A stretch of 41,022 nt of DNA from a virus, in IMG/VR virus record IMGVR_UViG_3300032668_000053, positions 1 through 41,022 of that record. One strand, written 5' to 3'. The notes below the pieces were generated by a model. That model made no database searches. It worked only from the letters and a program-made list of their open reading frames with translations, and had not been told where the DNA came from. Below are positions 6,517 through 14,393 of the stretch, one piece after another. How positions within the stretch are numbered: the stretch's first letter is position 1; the number at the start of each line of letters is the position of its first letter. Made by a program: the position numbers and the translations under genes.

Positions 6517-7272
6517 TTAATAATCCGGCCCGTTGGGTTTTTTGTGGTTTCTGGCACGGTCAAGGGTTGGCCCCCACTTGGAAAGCAGGGAGATGACCGA
6601 TTGGGGAAAGTACTCCGGTTCGTTCCTCTTGAACCGTTCCAGCTTCGGAAACTCAGGGCGCCAATCGCGGCGGGACACCTCGATCAGCAGCCGCTCTTCC
6701 TCGGGGTCCCATCGGGTTCCTTCGGGGCGTTTGAACATGGAGTTGAGCTTGAGTTGAAGATCCCTTGCTCCGTTGGCATTTCCCTTGTTCGGCTTTCCTG
6801 CTGGAAATTCGACACATTCACCCACCGCCGCCGGGGGCGTGGACGTATGATCGATGGCGGGGACGGGGACGAGGACCGGGGACGGGGAAGGCAGGATTCC
6901 GCCGAAAGTTGCTGCGGTTTGCTGCGGATTAGGGTTGGCGGGCCATTTTTCCCGGCATCCCTCGCGGATACGTTCCGTCCACTGAGTAACTTGCACCACT
7001 TTCTTTCCGTCCACTTCGTAGCACTCGATCAGGAAATTTGCTGCAAGTTGCTGCAACATTCCCGCGACTTGCTGCAAGGTTACAACCTTGTCCGGGTGTT
7101 TGTCGTTCCAGACGGACCAGCAGGCGCCAAGCAGAACGGACGGGCGCCCGTCCACCCGGCCGTAATCGTCCACTTGGGTAAGGATGCGGACGTAAAAGTT
7201 CTCCGCCATTTCATCGCAGGAGTTCCACCGCTCGCTGTTGGTTAGGCCGGGTTTAAGGAATCTTTGGGGCAT
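6517..7272 (-). CDS. Putative phage replication protein (initiator or helicase loader)
   Basis: 251 aa, start ATG 7272 (MPQRFLKPGLTNSERW). The N-terminal block KPGLTNSERWNSCDEMAENFYVRILTQVDDYGRVDGRP with VLLGACWSVW is a typical opening of phage replication proteins that lie next to DnaB, where it forms a winged-helix-like domain. A Pro/Thr-rich linker (about 130-170) leads to a C-terminal helical part with RDWRPEFPKLERFKRNEPEYFP and a basic tail, possibly the helicase-contact region. An ATG at 7386 is in frame, but that extension would read through a 13-bp inverted repeat that looks like leader RNA. Role inferred from pattern and position. Confidence 0.6.
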   Translation of the reverse strand: MPQRFLKPGLTNSERWNSCDEMAENFYVRILTQVDDYGRVDGRPSVLLGACWSVWNDKHPDKVVTLQQVAGMLQQLAANFLIECYEVDGKKVVQVTQWTERIREGCREKWPANPNPQQTAATFGGILPSPSPVLVPVPAIDHTSTPPAAVGECVEFPAGKPNKGNANGARDLQLKLNSMFKRPEGTRWDPEEERLLIEVSRRDWRPEFPKLERFKRNEPEYFPQSVISLLSKWGPTLDRARNHKKPNGPDY

Positions 7273-7298
7273 AGGGACAGGCTCTTTCGGTTCCCTGG

Positions 7299-7363
7299 GT
7301 TCCGTGGTCCACAGCAATGTGTGACGATCGCAGCACAGGACGGGCCTGTCTGGACCACGGAAC
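7299..7363 (-). promoter_or_regulatory. Branched inverted repeat in the leader of the replication gene
   Basis: A perfect 13-bp inverted repeat (GTTCCGTGGTCCA at 7299-7311, complement at 7351-7363) encloses a second small stem ACAGG/CCTGT (7335-7339, 7345-7349). In the minus-strand transcript it ends about 27 bases before the ATG at 7272. The ACAGG element could also pair with the CCTGTC just before the start codon. Candidate leader RNA switch, protein-binding site or single-strand initiation structure. Confidence 0.5.
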
Positions 7364-7392
7364 GCAAGGAACAAAATATGCTGCAAAAATCG

Positions 7393-7659
7393 TCACAATC
7401 CCACCCTACCTGATTTGCGCTCGGGCGTCAAGGTTTCGTGGCGCCTTCCCGATCCCGTTCGCCGGCAGTCGCCGGTCACGTCGGCTTTCTCGGATTCGAG
7501 GTATCGGCAACGGTGGCAAATAGCTTTTGTGGTTCCCGCGGTTTCCTCGGTTGCGGGACGACCACAATCGCAAAACTTCATCTCCGCCCTTGTCCTGCGC
7601 TTGTCCTGACGGTTCCATGACTCAGGCCAGGTTGGGCGGGATCTCGCTCCTCGGTTCAT
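7393..7659 (-). CDS. Small zinc-binding protein
   Basis: 88 aa from ATG 7659, or 62 aa from ATG 7581 (MKFCDCGRPATEE). The core has CDCGRPATEETAGTTKAICHRCRY, two Cys pairs that would hold one zinc ion, followed by a basic tail. The upstream start is supported by a 22-bp sequence around it (7656-7677) that is repeated exactly around another start codon at 17347-17368; the downstream start has GGCGGAG too close to the ATG. Function unknown; probably nucleic-acid binding or a protein adaptor. Confidence 0.6.
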   Translation of the reverse strand: MNRGARSRPTWPESWNRQDKRRTRAEMKFCDCGRPATEETAGTTKAICHRCRYLESEKADVTGDCRRTGSGRRHETLTPERKSGRVGL

Positions 7660-7677
7660 AGTTCAGTATCGTTAAAG
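7656..7677 (-). repeat. 22-bp direct repeat overlapping a start codon (copy 1)
   Basis: Reading on the minus strand, CTTTAACGATACTGAACT followed by ATGA is identical to 17347-17368 on the plus strand. Each copy ends in the start codon of a zinc-type small protein. It contains GATACT 5 bp before the ATG, which could be a -10 box for a leaderless transcript. Confidence 0.75.
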
Positions 7678-8022
7678 GTCCATAATCGGCTGGACGCTTC
7701 CGTCCGGGTTCACGTTGTCAAATGGAAGGGAAGCCAAAGGTTCGTTTCCGTCCCATCCGCGAGGCCACGTCTTGGAGTTGATGAGGTCAACAATTCTCCG
7801 CTCTTCCTCGTCGTTGATGAGATCCACACAGGCGCGAGTCTGGATGTCCTTTACCGCCGCAAGCCCCCACCATCTGGCATCAAACGTCAGCGGCCCCATA
7901 CGGCACGGGTTGGACACAAGGCTGCCATCCTGGCGCGTTTCAGTCCCGTCTTTTCGGAGCCTGTTCTTTGGTCGCTTCAACTCCGCATACACAGCACGAA
8001 GCTCCATCAGCGGGGAGGACAC
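7672..8022 (-). CDS. Hypothetical 116-aa protein
   Basis: GTG start at 8022 preceded by AAGAGA. The product begins MSSPLMELRAVYAELKRPKNRLRKDG and has an Asp/Glu-rich middle (DLINDEEERRIVDLINSKTWPRGW). No recognised domain. Member of the leftward early unit, few bases after the previous gene. Confidence 0.55.
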   Translation of the reverse strand: MSSPLMELRAVYAELKRPKNRLRKDGTETRQDGSLVSNPCRMGPLTFDARWWGLAAVKDIQTRACVDLINDEEERRIVDLINSKTWPRGWDGNEPLASLPFDNVNPDGSVQPIMDL

Positions 8023-8028
8023 TCTCTT

Positions 8029-8283
8029 CTAACTCCCAACCTCCTCCTCCTCGATCCTCTCCACCTTCACATCCGTCCAATCCGGCACCACCGGCACCTG
8101 GCGCCCGAGTGGCACATCGATGACACACACCCGCGCCGTCCCCGCCGGCACCGGTGGCCAGCTCGCCCACGCCGCCAGGTCCCAACGGCCATTCACCACC
8201 GCCTGACAATCCGGCGCCGAAAAATAAGCCGGGAACGTCACCTGCACTGTCGCCCCGCCGCATATAGGTGTGGTTGGGTTCAT
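8029..8283 (-). CDS. Hypothetical 84-aa protein
   Basis: Start chosen at ATG 8283 with CAGGA close upstream and little overlap with the DUF5131 gene; ATG 8322 would give 97 aa and a 32-bp overlap. The product is beta-rich (ATVQVTFPAYFS, ARVCVIDVPLG, VPDWTDVKVERIEEEE) with an acidic C-terminus. No family recognised. Confidence 0.55.
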   Translation of the reverse strand: MNPTTPICGGATVQVTFPAYFSAPDCQAVVNGRWDLAAWASWPPVPAGTARVCVIDVPLGRQVPVVPDWTDVKVERIEEEEVGS

Positions 8284-8290
8284 TATCCTG

Positions 8291-9223
8291 TCAGACTCCC
8301 AAAGTGTTTGCTGTCGTTTCATGCCCTATGATTTTACCACTGGCTGGCAACTCCTTCATGTTCCAATACTCAGCCGGGATGAGACCTTGTTGGCCGGGGA
8401 GTAAGGCGCAGTCTTGCTTGACCCACACCGGGACACCAGCGGCCTTGCACTGGATGGCTACGTTCTGTATAGCCCCAACGGTGCATGGCCATCCTCCACC
8501 TTTCGCCTCCCGGCGTTTCGCCCCCGACTCACCGCCAACAACAACCCAGTCGATCCCGTGCAACAAGCATTGGCGGCCAACTCCCAATCCGCACCCGATA
8601 TCATGCTCGCTGGTGAACTGAATCGGCTCCAGGATCGGCTCAACGCTCAACCAGCGGATCTTCGCTGGGATGGACAGCAACTCCGGTATCCGTTCATCGG
8701 CCATCGCTTGGGTTCCACATGTGACGCCGATCCAGACATTGGCGGGAGATTGACCGTTCAGCCACATTTCGGACCAGTTGTAGGTTGACTCAGCCATGGG
8801 TGCTTTGCGGGATTCAGTAACGCGCTGCCACCACAATTCCGGCCGCTTCGTAAGCAGCAAAAAGTCCAGACGCGAGCACGTCCGAATAACCTCCAGGAAG
8901 TCGGCCAGCCACTCGATTGGCACTTGAGGATCGAGCCAGTCCATGAGCGACGGGAAGATGCGGGGGCGGGTTGGCCCTGCAACGCGAGGGCGCCCCGTGT
9001 AATCCGGCACGTAAGCGGCCTTCGCCTTGCGATCCCATCGCGGGATCTCAGTCCAAAACCCCTTGCTCCGCACCCTCGGGGATTTGTCCCCCCACCCGGC
9101 CCATTTTCGTTTGAGGGTCAACTCGCGGGCGTAACAGTGGGCGCATTCCGCGCTGACCTCGGTGCAACCGAACCATGGGCTAGCCGTGCTGTCCGCCCAA
9201 GAAATCTTTGTGCTTTCGCTCAT
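8291..9223 (-). CDS. Phage Gp37/Gp68 family protein (DUF5131)
   Basis: 310 aa from ATG 9223, which overlaps the upstream stop as ATGA. It opens with ISWADSTASPWFGCTEVSAECAHCYAR, the signature of DUF5131: a tryptophan-rich lead and a CxxxxxxCxxC cysteine cluster, resembling a radical-SAM-like iron-sulfur site. Further family features are FPSLMDWLDPQVPIEWLADFLEVI, LLLTKRPE, WIGVTCGTQ, RWLSVEPILEPI and WVVVGGESG, then VWVKQDC near the end. Widely distributed in phages; the biochemical role is not established, a radical-type modification enzyme is suspected. All expected blocks are present, so it looks intact. Confidence 0.9.
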   Translation of the reverse strand: MSESTKISWADSTASPWFGCTEVSAECAHCYARELTLKRKWAGWGDKSPRVRSKGFWTEIPRWDRKAKAAYVPDYTGRPRVAGPTRPRIFPSLMDWLDPQVPIEWLADFLEVIRTCSRLDFLLLTKRPELWWQRVTESRKAPMAESTYNWSEMWLNGQSPANVWIGVTCGTQAMADERIPELLSIPAKIRWLSVEPILEPIQFTSEHDIGCGLGVGRQCLLHGIDWVVVGGESGAKRREAKGGGWPCTVGAIQNVAIQCKAAGVPVWVKQDCALLPGQQGLIPAEYWNMKELPASGKIIGHETTANTLGV

Positions 9224-9426
9224 ATCTTCGCTCCGAACGGCGGTCGGCCGGGTTTCCCCTTGCGCCAGGGCTTCGTCCCATATCGGGCGTGGTTGCGGGC
9301 GTTTTGCCTGGCTGCGCACTTGCCGCAATTCGCGGCATCCTTTCGGACCCGCTCCTTTTTGCGCCCACAGGTATTACACCGGCCATCGGACAGGCGAGCC
9401 AACTGCCATTCGCGCTGACGACTCAT
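9220..9426 (-). CDS. Small zinc-finger-like protein
   Basis: 68 aa from ATG 9426 (ATGA overlap with the upstream stop). Contains CNTCGRKKERVRKDAANCGKCAARQNARNHARYG, two Cys pairs in a strongly basic context, followed by a basic tail KPWRKGKPGRPPFG. Such proteins are probably DNA- or RNA-binding. Coupled to the DUF5131 gene downstream. Confidence 0.65.
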   Translation of the reverse strand: MSRQREWQLARLSDGRCNTCGRKKERVRKDAANCGKCAARQNARNHARYGTKPWRKGKPGRPPFGAKI

Positions 9427-9653
9427 TCGCTCCACTCCTTCACGATTTTGCCACCCTCGATCGTCAAAACGCTTTCCATTTCGTTCTTGTCCAGGTCCAC
9501 GGTAATGCCAAGGGACATCTTGAGCATCGGCTTTTCTTCCTCGCCGGCCTCAAGCGAGGCGGCACGGGCAACTTTGAGAATATCTTCCTTGCGGTCGTTA
9601 ATAAGGCCGCGCAGATCGTCACAGGCGAAGTTGGTTACTTGATCGAGGTTCAT
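9423..9653 (-). CDS. Hypothetical 76-aa protein, first gene of the leftward early unit
   Basis: I take ATG 9653 (MNLDQVTNFACDDLRGLINDRKEDIL); ATG 9698 is in frame but would place the start inside the promoter region. The product has an N-terminal helix followed by beta strands (MLKMSLGITVDLDKNEMESVLTIEGGKIV), an ordered small alpha/beta fold. Acidic. No family recognised. Confidence 0.6.
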   Translation of the reverse strand: MNLDQVTNFACDDLRGLINDRKEDILKVARAASLEAGEEEKPMLKMSLGITVDLDKNEMESVLTIEGGKIVKEWSE

Positions 9654-9884
9654 AATTTCATTCTGAGTTGACTTTATAACGTTTCGGCTATGACGCAAGA
9701 ACTATTTTGACTTTACGCTAGATGCGTTGCTACACACAACCGACAACCCGCTTTCTAACGCCTACTTATCCACACCACTCTAAACGAAAGAAACATTCGT
9801 ATCCTGCGCTACATTGTGACAAATGGGAGGACAACGAAGATTTCTCTTGGCAGCCGGTAGTACGCCGTGATACCGTATGACCAC
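9654..9884. promoter_or_regulatory. Main divergent promoter region, candidate origin
   Basis: About 230 bp between the leftward replication unit and the rightward recombination unit. Contains a perfect DnaA-box-type TTATCCACA (9766-9774), two copies of TTGACTTTA on the plus strand near 9667 and 9708, and TTGCTACACA (9727-9736), shared with the 3699-3898 region. AT content is locally higher. Divergent early promoters are expected here, and an origin is plausible but rests on a single DnaA box. Confidence 0.4.
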
Positions 9885-10211
9885 ATGAAAGTTGAAACCG
9901 AAAAGATGCACTCGCCTACGCCATGGGGATTGGTGCTCGGAATGTATCCGACACCAGCAATCATTCGTTCGAAAGAATCTTGCGACGGTCCGGTAAGGAT
10001 CGCGGAAGTGTTCCATTCAGCGAGTTATGCGGCCAATGCTAACGCCAGATTGATCATTCGCGCCGTCAATTCCCATGAGGCGCTCGTAACGGCCATAACC
10101 AATATTTCCAGAATCAATCGTCACGAGGAATTGACGTTTGACCAAAAAGAGCGGCAAATCGATCTGGAAGTGACCCATGCCCTTGCCTCCGCTGAAAGGT
10201 GGGTGTCGTGA
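9885..10211 (+). CDS. Conserved phage hypothetical protein (108 aa)
   Basis: Start ATG 9885 (MKVETEKMHSPTPWGLV); a GTG at 9867 is also in frame. The HSPTPWGL opening and the later NANARLIIRAVNSHEALVTAITNI match a common pattern in small phage proteins (a T-P-x-W start and an ARLIxxA...LxxAL helix), whose function is unknown. First gene of the rightward unit; its TGA overlaps the GTG of the next gene. Confidence 0.7.
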   Translation: MKVETEKMHSPTPWGLVLGMYPTPAIIRSKESCDGPVRIAEVFHSASYAANANARLIIRAVNSHEALVTAITNISRINRHEELTFDQKERQIDLEVTHALASAERWVS

Positions 10212-10384
10212 AAAAGCCGCTCGCCCTTCCGGCAATCAGCTTCCGGCCAACGCCGGATGTCGCCAAGCTCCTGGAACGAGAAGTAAAACAACCCTGGTTT
10301 CTACATCGCAGCCATGCGATCAATGCCGCATTGCTGCGGGCGCTGGGAACCGACATCCGCAAGAACCGGAGGGCCGCAAAGTGA
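10208..10384 (+). CDS. Small ribbon-helix-helix-like protein (58 aa)
   Basis: GTG start 10208 in a GTGA overlap. AISFRPTPDVAKLLEREV reads as a beta strand plus first helix, and HRSHAINAALLRALG as the second helix, the arrangement of the RHH DNA-binding fold; the tail is basic. May regulate the unit. Its stop overlaps the GTG of the ATPase gene. Confidence 0.55.
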   Translation: MKKPLALPAISFRPTPDVAKLLEREVKQPWFLHRSHAINAALLRALGTDIRKNRRAAK

Positions 10385-11352
10385 GCGCGTTCACTATCGC
10401 CCCCGCCACCCGACAGTCTGTCAAGCCGCTCATTGGCCTGTATGGCAAATCGGGCGGCGGCAAGACCCTCTCCGCTCTTTTCCTCATGCGTGGCATCGTT
10501 GGCGCCAAAGGCCGCATCGTTGGCGTTGACACCGAGAACGGGAGAATGAGTATGTTCGCGGACCTGGTTCCTGGCGGATATGCGACGGGCAGGATCAATC
10601 CACCGTTCACCCCGGATGCCTACTGGGATGCCATCCAAGCCGTTTCGGACGTGGCAGACGGCATCGTGATTGACTCGTTCACGCACGAATGGGCTGGTGA
10701 AGGAGGGGTGTTGGATGCCCACGAAACCTATATGGAAGGTAAGGGGGAGAGCTATTCCGCCGCCGCTTGGGCTCGCGCCAAGATGCCACACAAGCGCCTG
10801 GTCGAGCGGTTGCTCCGGTTGGACAAGCCGCTAATCGTCTGCCTGCGCGGGGAGGAAAAAACCCACTTCGACCGGGACGCTCAGACAAAGAAGATGACGG
10901 TTTACACAGACAAATTTACGACCCCAATCAGTGACCCGCGCTTTATATTTGAGATGACCGTCCACGCCGAATGCTATCAGACCAAAAATGCATCCGGCTA
11001 CCTGGAAGGGGGCTATCTCCGCATCACGAAAATTCCAGCCCAGGTCATTCCCCACTTTACCCCGCAAGGCCAACAGGTAACAATCGCCCACGGCGAATCC
11101 CTTGCCCGTTGGTGCCAAGGCGGATCGGCTACCGATCCGGTTGCTACCAAGACACCCATTGACCCGATCAAGGTCATGAAATCTCGCCTTTGGAAAGCGA
11201 CGGCCGCGATCCATAATCAGAAGCCCGACATGTTGGTTGCGTGGCTCCGCACCAACAAAATCATCTCTGAGACTGATAGCCTTGAAAGTCTCACCGTCGA
11301 GCAGTTGCCCGACGTGATCGACAAGGTTGACATTCAACTATCCCAATCGTGA
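10381..11352 (+). CDS. AAA_24 / Sak4-like RecA-fold ATPase
   Basis: 323 aa from GTG 10381 (GTGA overlap). Walker A GLYGKSGGGKT at about residues 18-28, IVGVDTENGR shortly after, Walker B DGIVIDSFTHEW, and LIVCLRGEEKT with a following KKMTVYTDKF. This is the AAA_24 pattern of phage nucleotide-binding proteins, including the Sak4-type single-strand annealing/recombination proteins. It is next to a RecE-like exonuclease, which supports a two-component recombination system: the exonuclease makes single-stranded ends and the ATPase promotes pairing. The C-terminal 80 residues are specific to this protein. Confidence 0.8.
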   Translation: MSAFTIAPATRQSVKPLIGLYGKSGGGKTLSALFLMRGIVGAKGRIVGVDTENGRMSMFADLVPGGYATGRINPPFTPDAYWDAIQAVSDVADGIVIDSFTHEWAGEGGVLDAHETYMEGKGESYSAAAWARAKMPHKRLVERLLRLDKPLIVCLRGEEKTHFDRDAQTKKMTVYTDKFTTPISDPRFIFEMTVHAECYQTKNASGYLEGGYLRITKIPAQVIPHFTPQGQQVTIAHGESLARWCQGGSATDPVATKTPIDPIKVMKSRLWKATAAIHNQKPDMLVAWLRTNKIISETDSLESLTVEQLPDVIDKVDIQLSQS

Positions 11353-12281
11353 TCCAAAACGCAAAAGTAGTCGGTGAAAACATCTCCCCCGAGGTCTATG
11401 CCAGGCAGGAACCCGGCATCGAGCGGGGCAACCCTCAATTCGTAATGAGCCGCAGCGAGTTAATGGCATTTGCCAACTGCCCGCACAAGTGGCTAAAGGT
11501 CGGCTCTGGTTTCGAGCGCAATGACGCGAGCGAGTGGGGAAGCGCGATTGACTGTCTGCTTCTCACGCCGTCTCGATTCGAGATTGATTTTCTGGTCAAA
11601 CCGGCCACATACCCGGACGCCAAGACAGGGGAGCCTAAGCCGTTTACGGCCTCGTCTAACTGGTGCAAGGAGTGGCTCGCCAAAAACGACGACGGTAGCA
11701 AGACGCTTATCAAGGCCGATGAATTTGCGCGAATGCGGGAGGCGATCCTCGCGTTCGGTGACTCACGGGAGGTAATGGCCATCCTACCCAAGGCGAAAAA
11801 GCAGGTCATGTGCGTGGCTGAGTGGAACGACCGCGCCACCGGGATCACGGTCCCGATCAAGGTGCTGTTGGATTTGGTTCCCGATGCGTCCGATCCTCAA
11901 TTCGGAAAAGTGCTGTTCGATTTGAAAACCACAACGAACGCCAGCCAAGAAGCATGGCAAAGCAAGGTGTTCAAAATGCACTATTGCGAACAGGCGGCCT
12001 TGTTCCTGGACGTTTACCGGGCAGCAACGGGAGAGGACCGGCTGGAATTCTGGCATATTGTTCAAGAGGATGAGCCTCCCTATGAGGTCGCCATCTGGCC
12101 GCTGTCCACCGGGGCCGACGGCGAAACCGCCGCCAGCGTTGGCTTTGTCGGACTCGGCCGGATGAAATATGAGTCGGCCATGGAACGTTACTGCCAATGT
12201 CTCAAGACTGGCATTTGGCACGGCTACAACCCGAACAGCCAGACCTACCTGGAGCCGGCGCTCTGGATGATCAACAAATAG
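11349..12281 (+). CDS. PD-(D/E)XK exonuclease, RecE/exonuclease VIII-like
   Basis: 310 aa from GTG 11349 (GTGA overlap). The N-terminus has MSRSELMAFANCPHKWL, the cysteine-containing opening common to this exonuclease group, then WGSAIDCLLLTP. The nuclease core shows VPIKVLLDLVP and VLFDLKTTTNAS, where D and the following DxK supply the metal-binding PD-(D/E)XK residues, then a CEQAALFLDVY helix. Expected to degrade one strand of double-stranded DNA, working with the Sak4-like ATPase encoded just upstream. Confidence 0.8.
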   Translation: MIQNAKVVGENISPEVYARQEPGIERGNPQFVMSRSELMAFANCPHKWLKVGSGFERNDASEWGSAIDCLLLTPSRFEIDFLVKPATYPDAKTGEPKPFTASSNWCKEWLAKNDDGSKTLIKADEFARMREAILAFGDSREVMAILPKAKKQVMCVAEWNDRATGITVPIKVLLDLVPDASDPQFGKVLFDLKTTTNASQEAWQSKVFKMHYCEQAALFLDVYRAATGEDRLEFWHIVQEDEPPYEVAIWPLSTGADGETAASVGFVGLGRMKYESAMERYCQCLKTGIWHGYNPNSQTYLEPALWMINK

Positions 12282-12360
12282 CCTTTCCCCGCTACGATCC
12301 GGTTAATCGTGTGTAAACTAGCTCCGGGCCACGACCGCGGGGACCAACCAACAACGAAAT

Positions 12361-13635
12361 ATGACAACTGATAAACCCATCGAGTGCGAACTCGTTCCTG
12401 AAACCGACAAGCTGGTTAAGTACGCCAGCCAAACCGGACTTGAGCCAACCACAACCACCAGCCTGGTCGAGGCGTTCAAACCGATCTTCGCCAAAGCGCA
12501 AACCGCCCTGGTCGCCGCCCGCGGCGTTGCCGAATCGGTGAAGGATGCGACGTGCGTCCGGGAGATCAAACAGTCCCGCGCCTGCCGACTGGAGATCCGC
12601 AAGATCCGGCTGGAGTCCGACGAAACCCGCAAGCGCCAGAAGCAACACGCCCTGATCTACGGGCGAGCCGTGGACGGGTTCCACAACATACTCATGGCCG
12701 ACCTGTCCCCCGTCGAGGCCGCGCTACAGGAGGCCGAGGACGTGGCGGAAAGGGCCGAGGCTGCCCGGATGGCTGCGCTGAAAGATGCCCGCGAGAAGGA
12801 GTTGGCTCCTTACCTGGACATGTCCGGCCTGGGTGGTGACTTGTCCCTGCTTGACGAAGGCGCGTATTCCAAGATGCTCGCCGACGCGAAGCTGTTGCAC
12901 CAGGCGAAGATCGACGCGGCCGCCAAAGCGGAGGCCGAAGCGAAGGCCAAGGCGGAATCCGACAAGGCCGAGCGTGAGCGCATCGCCGCCGAGAACGCGC
13001 GGCTGAAAGCGGAAGCCGATGCCCGCGAGGCGCAAGCCAAGAAGGAGCGCGAGGAAGCCGCCCGCCTGTTGGCTCAGGAACGCGCCGCCGCCGAGGCGGA
13101 AGCCAAAAAGGCGCGAAAAGAACGTGAGGCGTTAGAGGCCAAAGCGAAGGCCGAGAAGGATGCCGCCGAGGCCGCCGCTCGCGCGTTCGAGGAAAAGGCT
13201 CGCAAGGAGCGCCAGGAGGCCGCCGAGAAAGCCCGCAAGGAACGGGAGGAACTGGAAGCCAAAGCCCAAGCCGAACGCAAAGCTGCGGCCAAGGCCGCCC
13301 GCCTCGCCGCCGAACAGGCCGCCCGCGAGCGCGCCGCCGCCGAGGTGGAAGCCAAAAAGGAACGCGACCGCCTCAAGGCCATTGCCGATGCTGCGGAAGC
13401 GCGGGAGAAGGCTGCCCGCGAGGCCGAGGCGCGGAAGGCCGCCGAAGATGCCGCCGCCGCCCGCAAAGCCGCTGCGGCCCCCGACAACGCCAAGGCGAAG
13501 GCGTTTGCCGCCACCCTCCGCGCCCTGCCGTTGCCCAAGTTCGCCACGTCCAAAGCGTTCGATTCCCTGCCGAAGCGGATCGAGGCTTTGGCCCAGTGGA
13601 TCGAGGCTCAGATCCAGGAAGGGGGTTTGCTGTGA
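12361..13635 (+). CDS. Long Ala/Glu/Lys-rich coiled-coil protein near recombination genes
   Basis: 424 aa from ATG 12361, about 80 bp after the nuclease gene with no clear ribosome site. Residues 1-150 form a helical head with IKQSRACRLEIRKIRLESDETRKRQKQHALIYGRAVDG, resembling DUF1351-type phage proteins found beside recombination genes. Residues about 175-385 are an almost uninterrupted run of EAKAKA/ERE/AAAEA repeats, a long coiled coil. A short C-terminal globular part (FAATLRALPLPKF...RIEALAQWIEAQIQ) follows. May bind or scaffold the recombination proteins; function unproven. The low-complexity DNA creates long open frames on the other strand that I discount. Confidence 0.7.
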   Translation: MTTDKPIECELVPETDKLVKYASQTGLEPTTTTSLVEAFKPIFAKAQTALVAARGVAESVKDATCVREIKQSRACRLEIRKIRLESDETRKRQKQHALIYGRAVDGFHNILMADLSPVEAALQEAEDVAERAEAARMAALKDAREKELAPYLDMSGLGGDLSLLDEGAYSKMLADAKLLHQAKIDAAAKAEAEAKAKAESDKAERERIAAENARLKAEADAREAQAKKEREEAARLLAQERAAAEAEAKKARKEREALEAKAKAEKDAAEAAARAFEEKARKERQEAAEKARKEREELEAKAQAERKAAAKAARLAAEQAARERAAAEVEAKKERDRLKAIADAAEAREKAAREAEARKAAEDAAAARKAAAAPDNAKAKAFAATLRALPLPKFATSKAFDSLPKRIEALAQWIEAQIQEGGLL

Positions 13636-13889
13636 GCACCAGGGAACAAGTAGTAGAAATCGCCGCAAAATGCAGACAGCCCAAACGCGTTCTGATCGCT
13701 GAACTGCTGGAGAGCAACCGCATAATCTTCGCAGACCGAGAACAGATCGATCGGCTTGGCCGATTCTCCGATGGAATGAAGCAGCTTCAGAAAGAATCAA
13801 AGGAGTTGGGTGCCAGGATTGACGAACTCGGCAAGCGGATCGATCAATTCGAGGCTGAGCTTGCCAAGCTGGAAAAGGGGGAGAAATGA
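13632..13889 (+). CDS. Hypothetical 85-aa coiled-coil protein
   Basis: GTG 13632 overlaps the previous stop. The product starts STREQVVEIAAKCRQPKRVLIAELLESN and ends in a heptad-like segment (KQLQKESKELGARIDELGKRIDQFEAELAKLEKG), so it is a small coiled-coil protein. Its stop overlaps the next ATG. No family recognised. Confidence 0.65.
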   Translation: MSTREQVVEIAAKCRQPKRVLIAELLESNRIIFADREQIDRLGRFSDGMKQLQKESKELGARIDELGKRIDQFEAELAKLEKGEK

Positions 13890-14062
13890 TCGCGATCTAT
13901 TTCACCCTCCTGTTGTGGGCGCTGACGTGCTCGGCGGTTCTGGCGCTTTACTTTCGCCACCGCGATCAAAAGTGTCCTCTTTGCCGCACGCGCCATGACC
14001 CGGCGCACTGTCCGCGCGAGTACGTCGAGCCTCTTCTGAAAAACCTCAACAAACTGCACTGA
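13886..14062 (+). CDS. 58-aa single-span membrane protein with Cys/His motif
   Basis: ATG 13886 overlaps the previous stop as ATGA. Residues 2-22 (IAIYFTLLLWALTCSAVLALY) form one membrane segment with a short exposed N-terminus. The rest is CPLCRTRHDPAHCPREYVEPLL, a CxxC...HC arrangement that could bind zinc. The gene fills the space between its neighbours exactly. Function unknown; possibly an inner-membrane anchor or exclusion-type protein. Confidence 0.6.
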   Translation: MIAIYFTLLLWALTCSAVLALYFRHRDQKCPLCRTRHDPAHCPREYVEPLLKNLNKLH

Positions 14063-14069
14063 ATAACCT

Positions 14070-14393
14070 ATGTCTGACAAAATTGAAATCAAACCCGCAA
14101 TCTGGATCGGGGAAGTCATCTACTCAACACTGAAAGCCGCAAAGATTGCCAAGCTACAGCAAATCCTTCCCGATGGCATCGGAAGCCGCGAGGACGCCGC
14201 CAGGGCCATCATGGAAAACGCCGGGGATGTTGCCGAAGTGTTGACGACCCACCCCGAGACCGCCCCGGCGCCGAAGCGCAAATACGTTCGCAAGATCAAG
14301 TCGGTCGCCGCGGAACCCGCCCGGCTGAAATCGGACGCCACCCGATTTCCCCGAACGGAGAACCACGTCGAGGCGGGAGGGACCAATGCCTAG
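14070..14393 (+). CDS. Hypothetical 107-aa protein
   Basis: ATG 14070, 7 bp after the previous stop. N-terminal half is a mixed alpha/beta start (IEIKPAIWIGEVIYSTLKAAKIAKLQQIL) and a helix GSREDAARAIMENAGDVAEVL; the C-terminal half is a Pro/Lys/Arg-rich flexible tail (APAPKRKYVRKIKSV). The tail suggests nucleic-acid contact. Ends 8 bp inside the next gene. Confidence 0.6.
   Translation: MSDKIEIKPAIWIGEVIYSTLKAAKIAKLQQILPDGIGSREDAARAIMENAGDVAEVLTTHPETAPAPKRKYVRKIKSVAAEPARLKSDATRFPRTENHVEAGGTNA

Noticed and set aside
12282-12360. Promoter in the gap before the coiled-coil gene
   Set aside because: No box pair or ribosome site could be defended in this 79-bp stretch.
13074-13800. Long minus-strand ORFs opposite the coiled-coil gene
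   Set aside because: They are antisense of low-complexity Ala/Glu/Lys sequence; composition alone explains the open frame.
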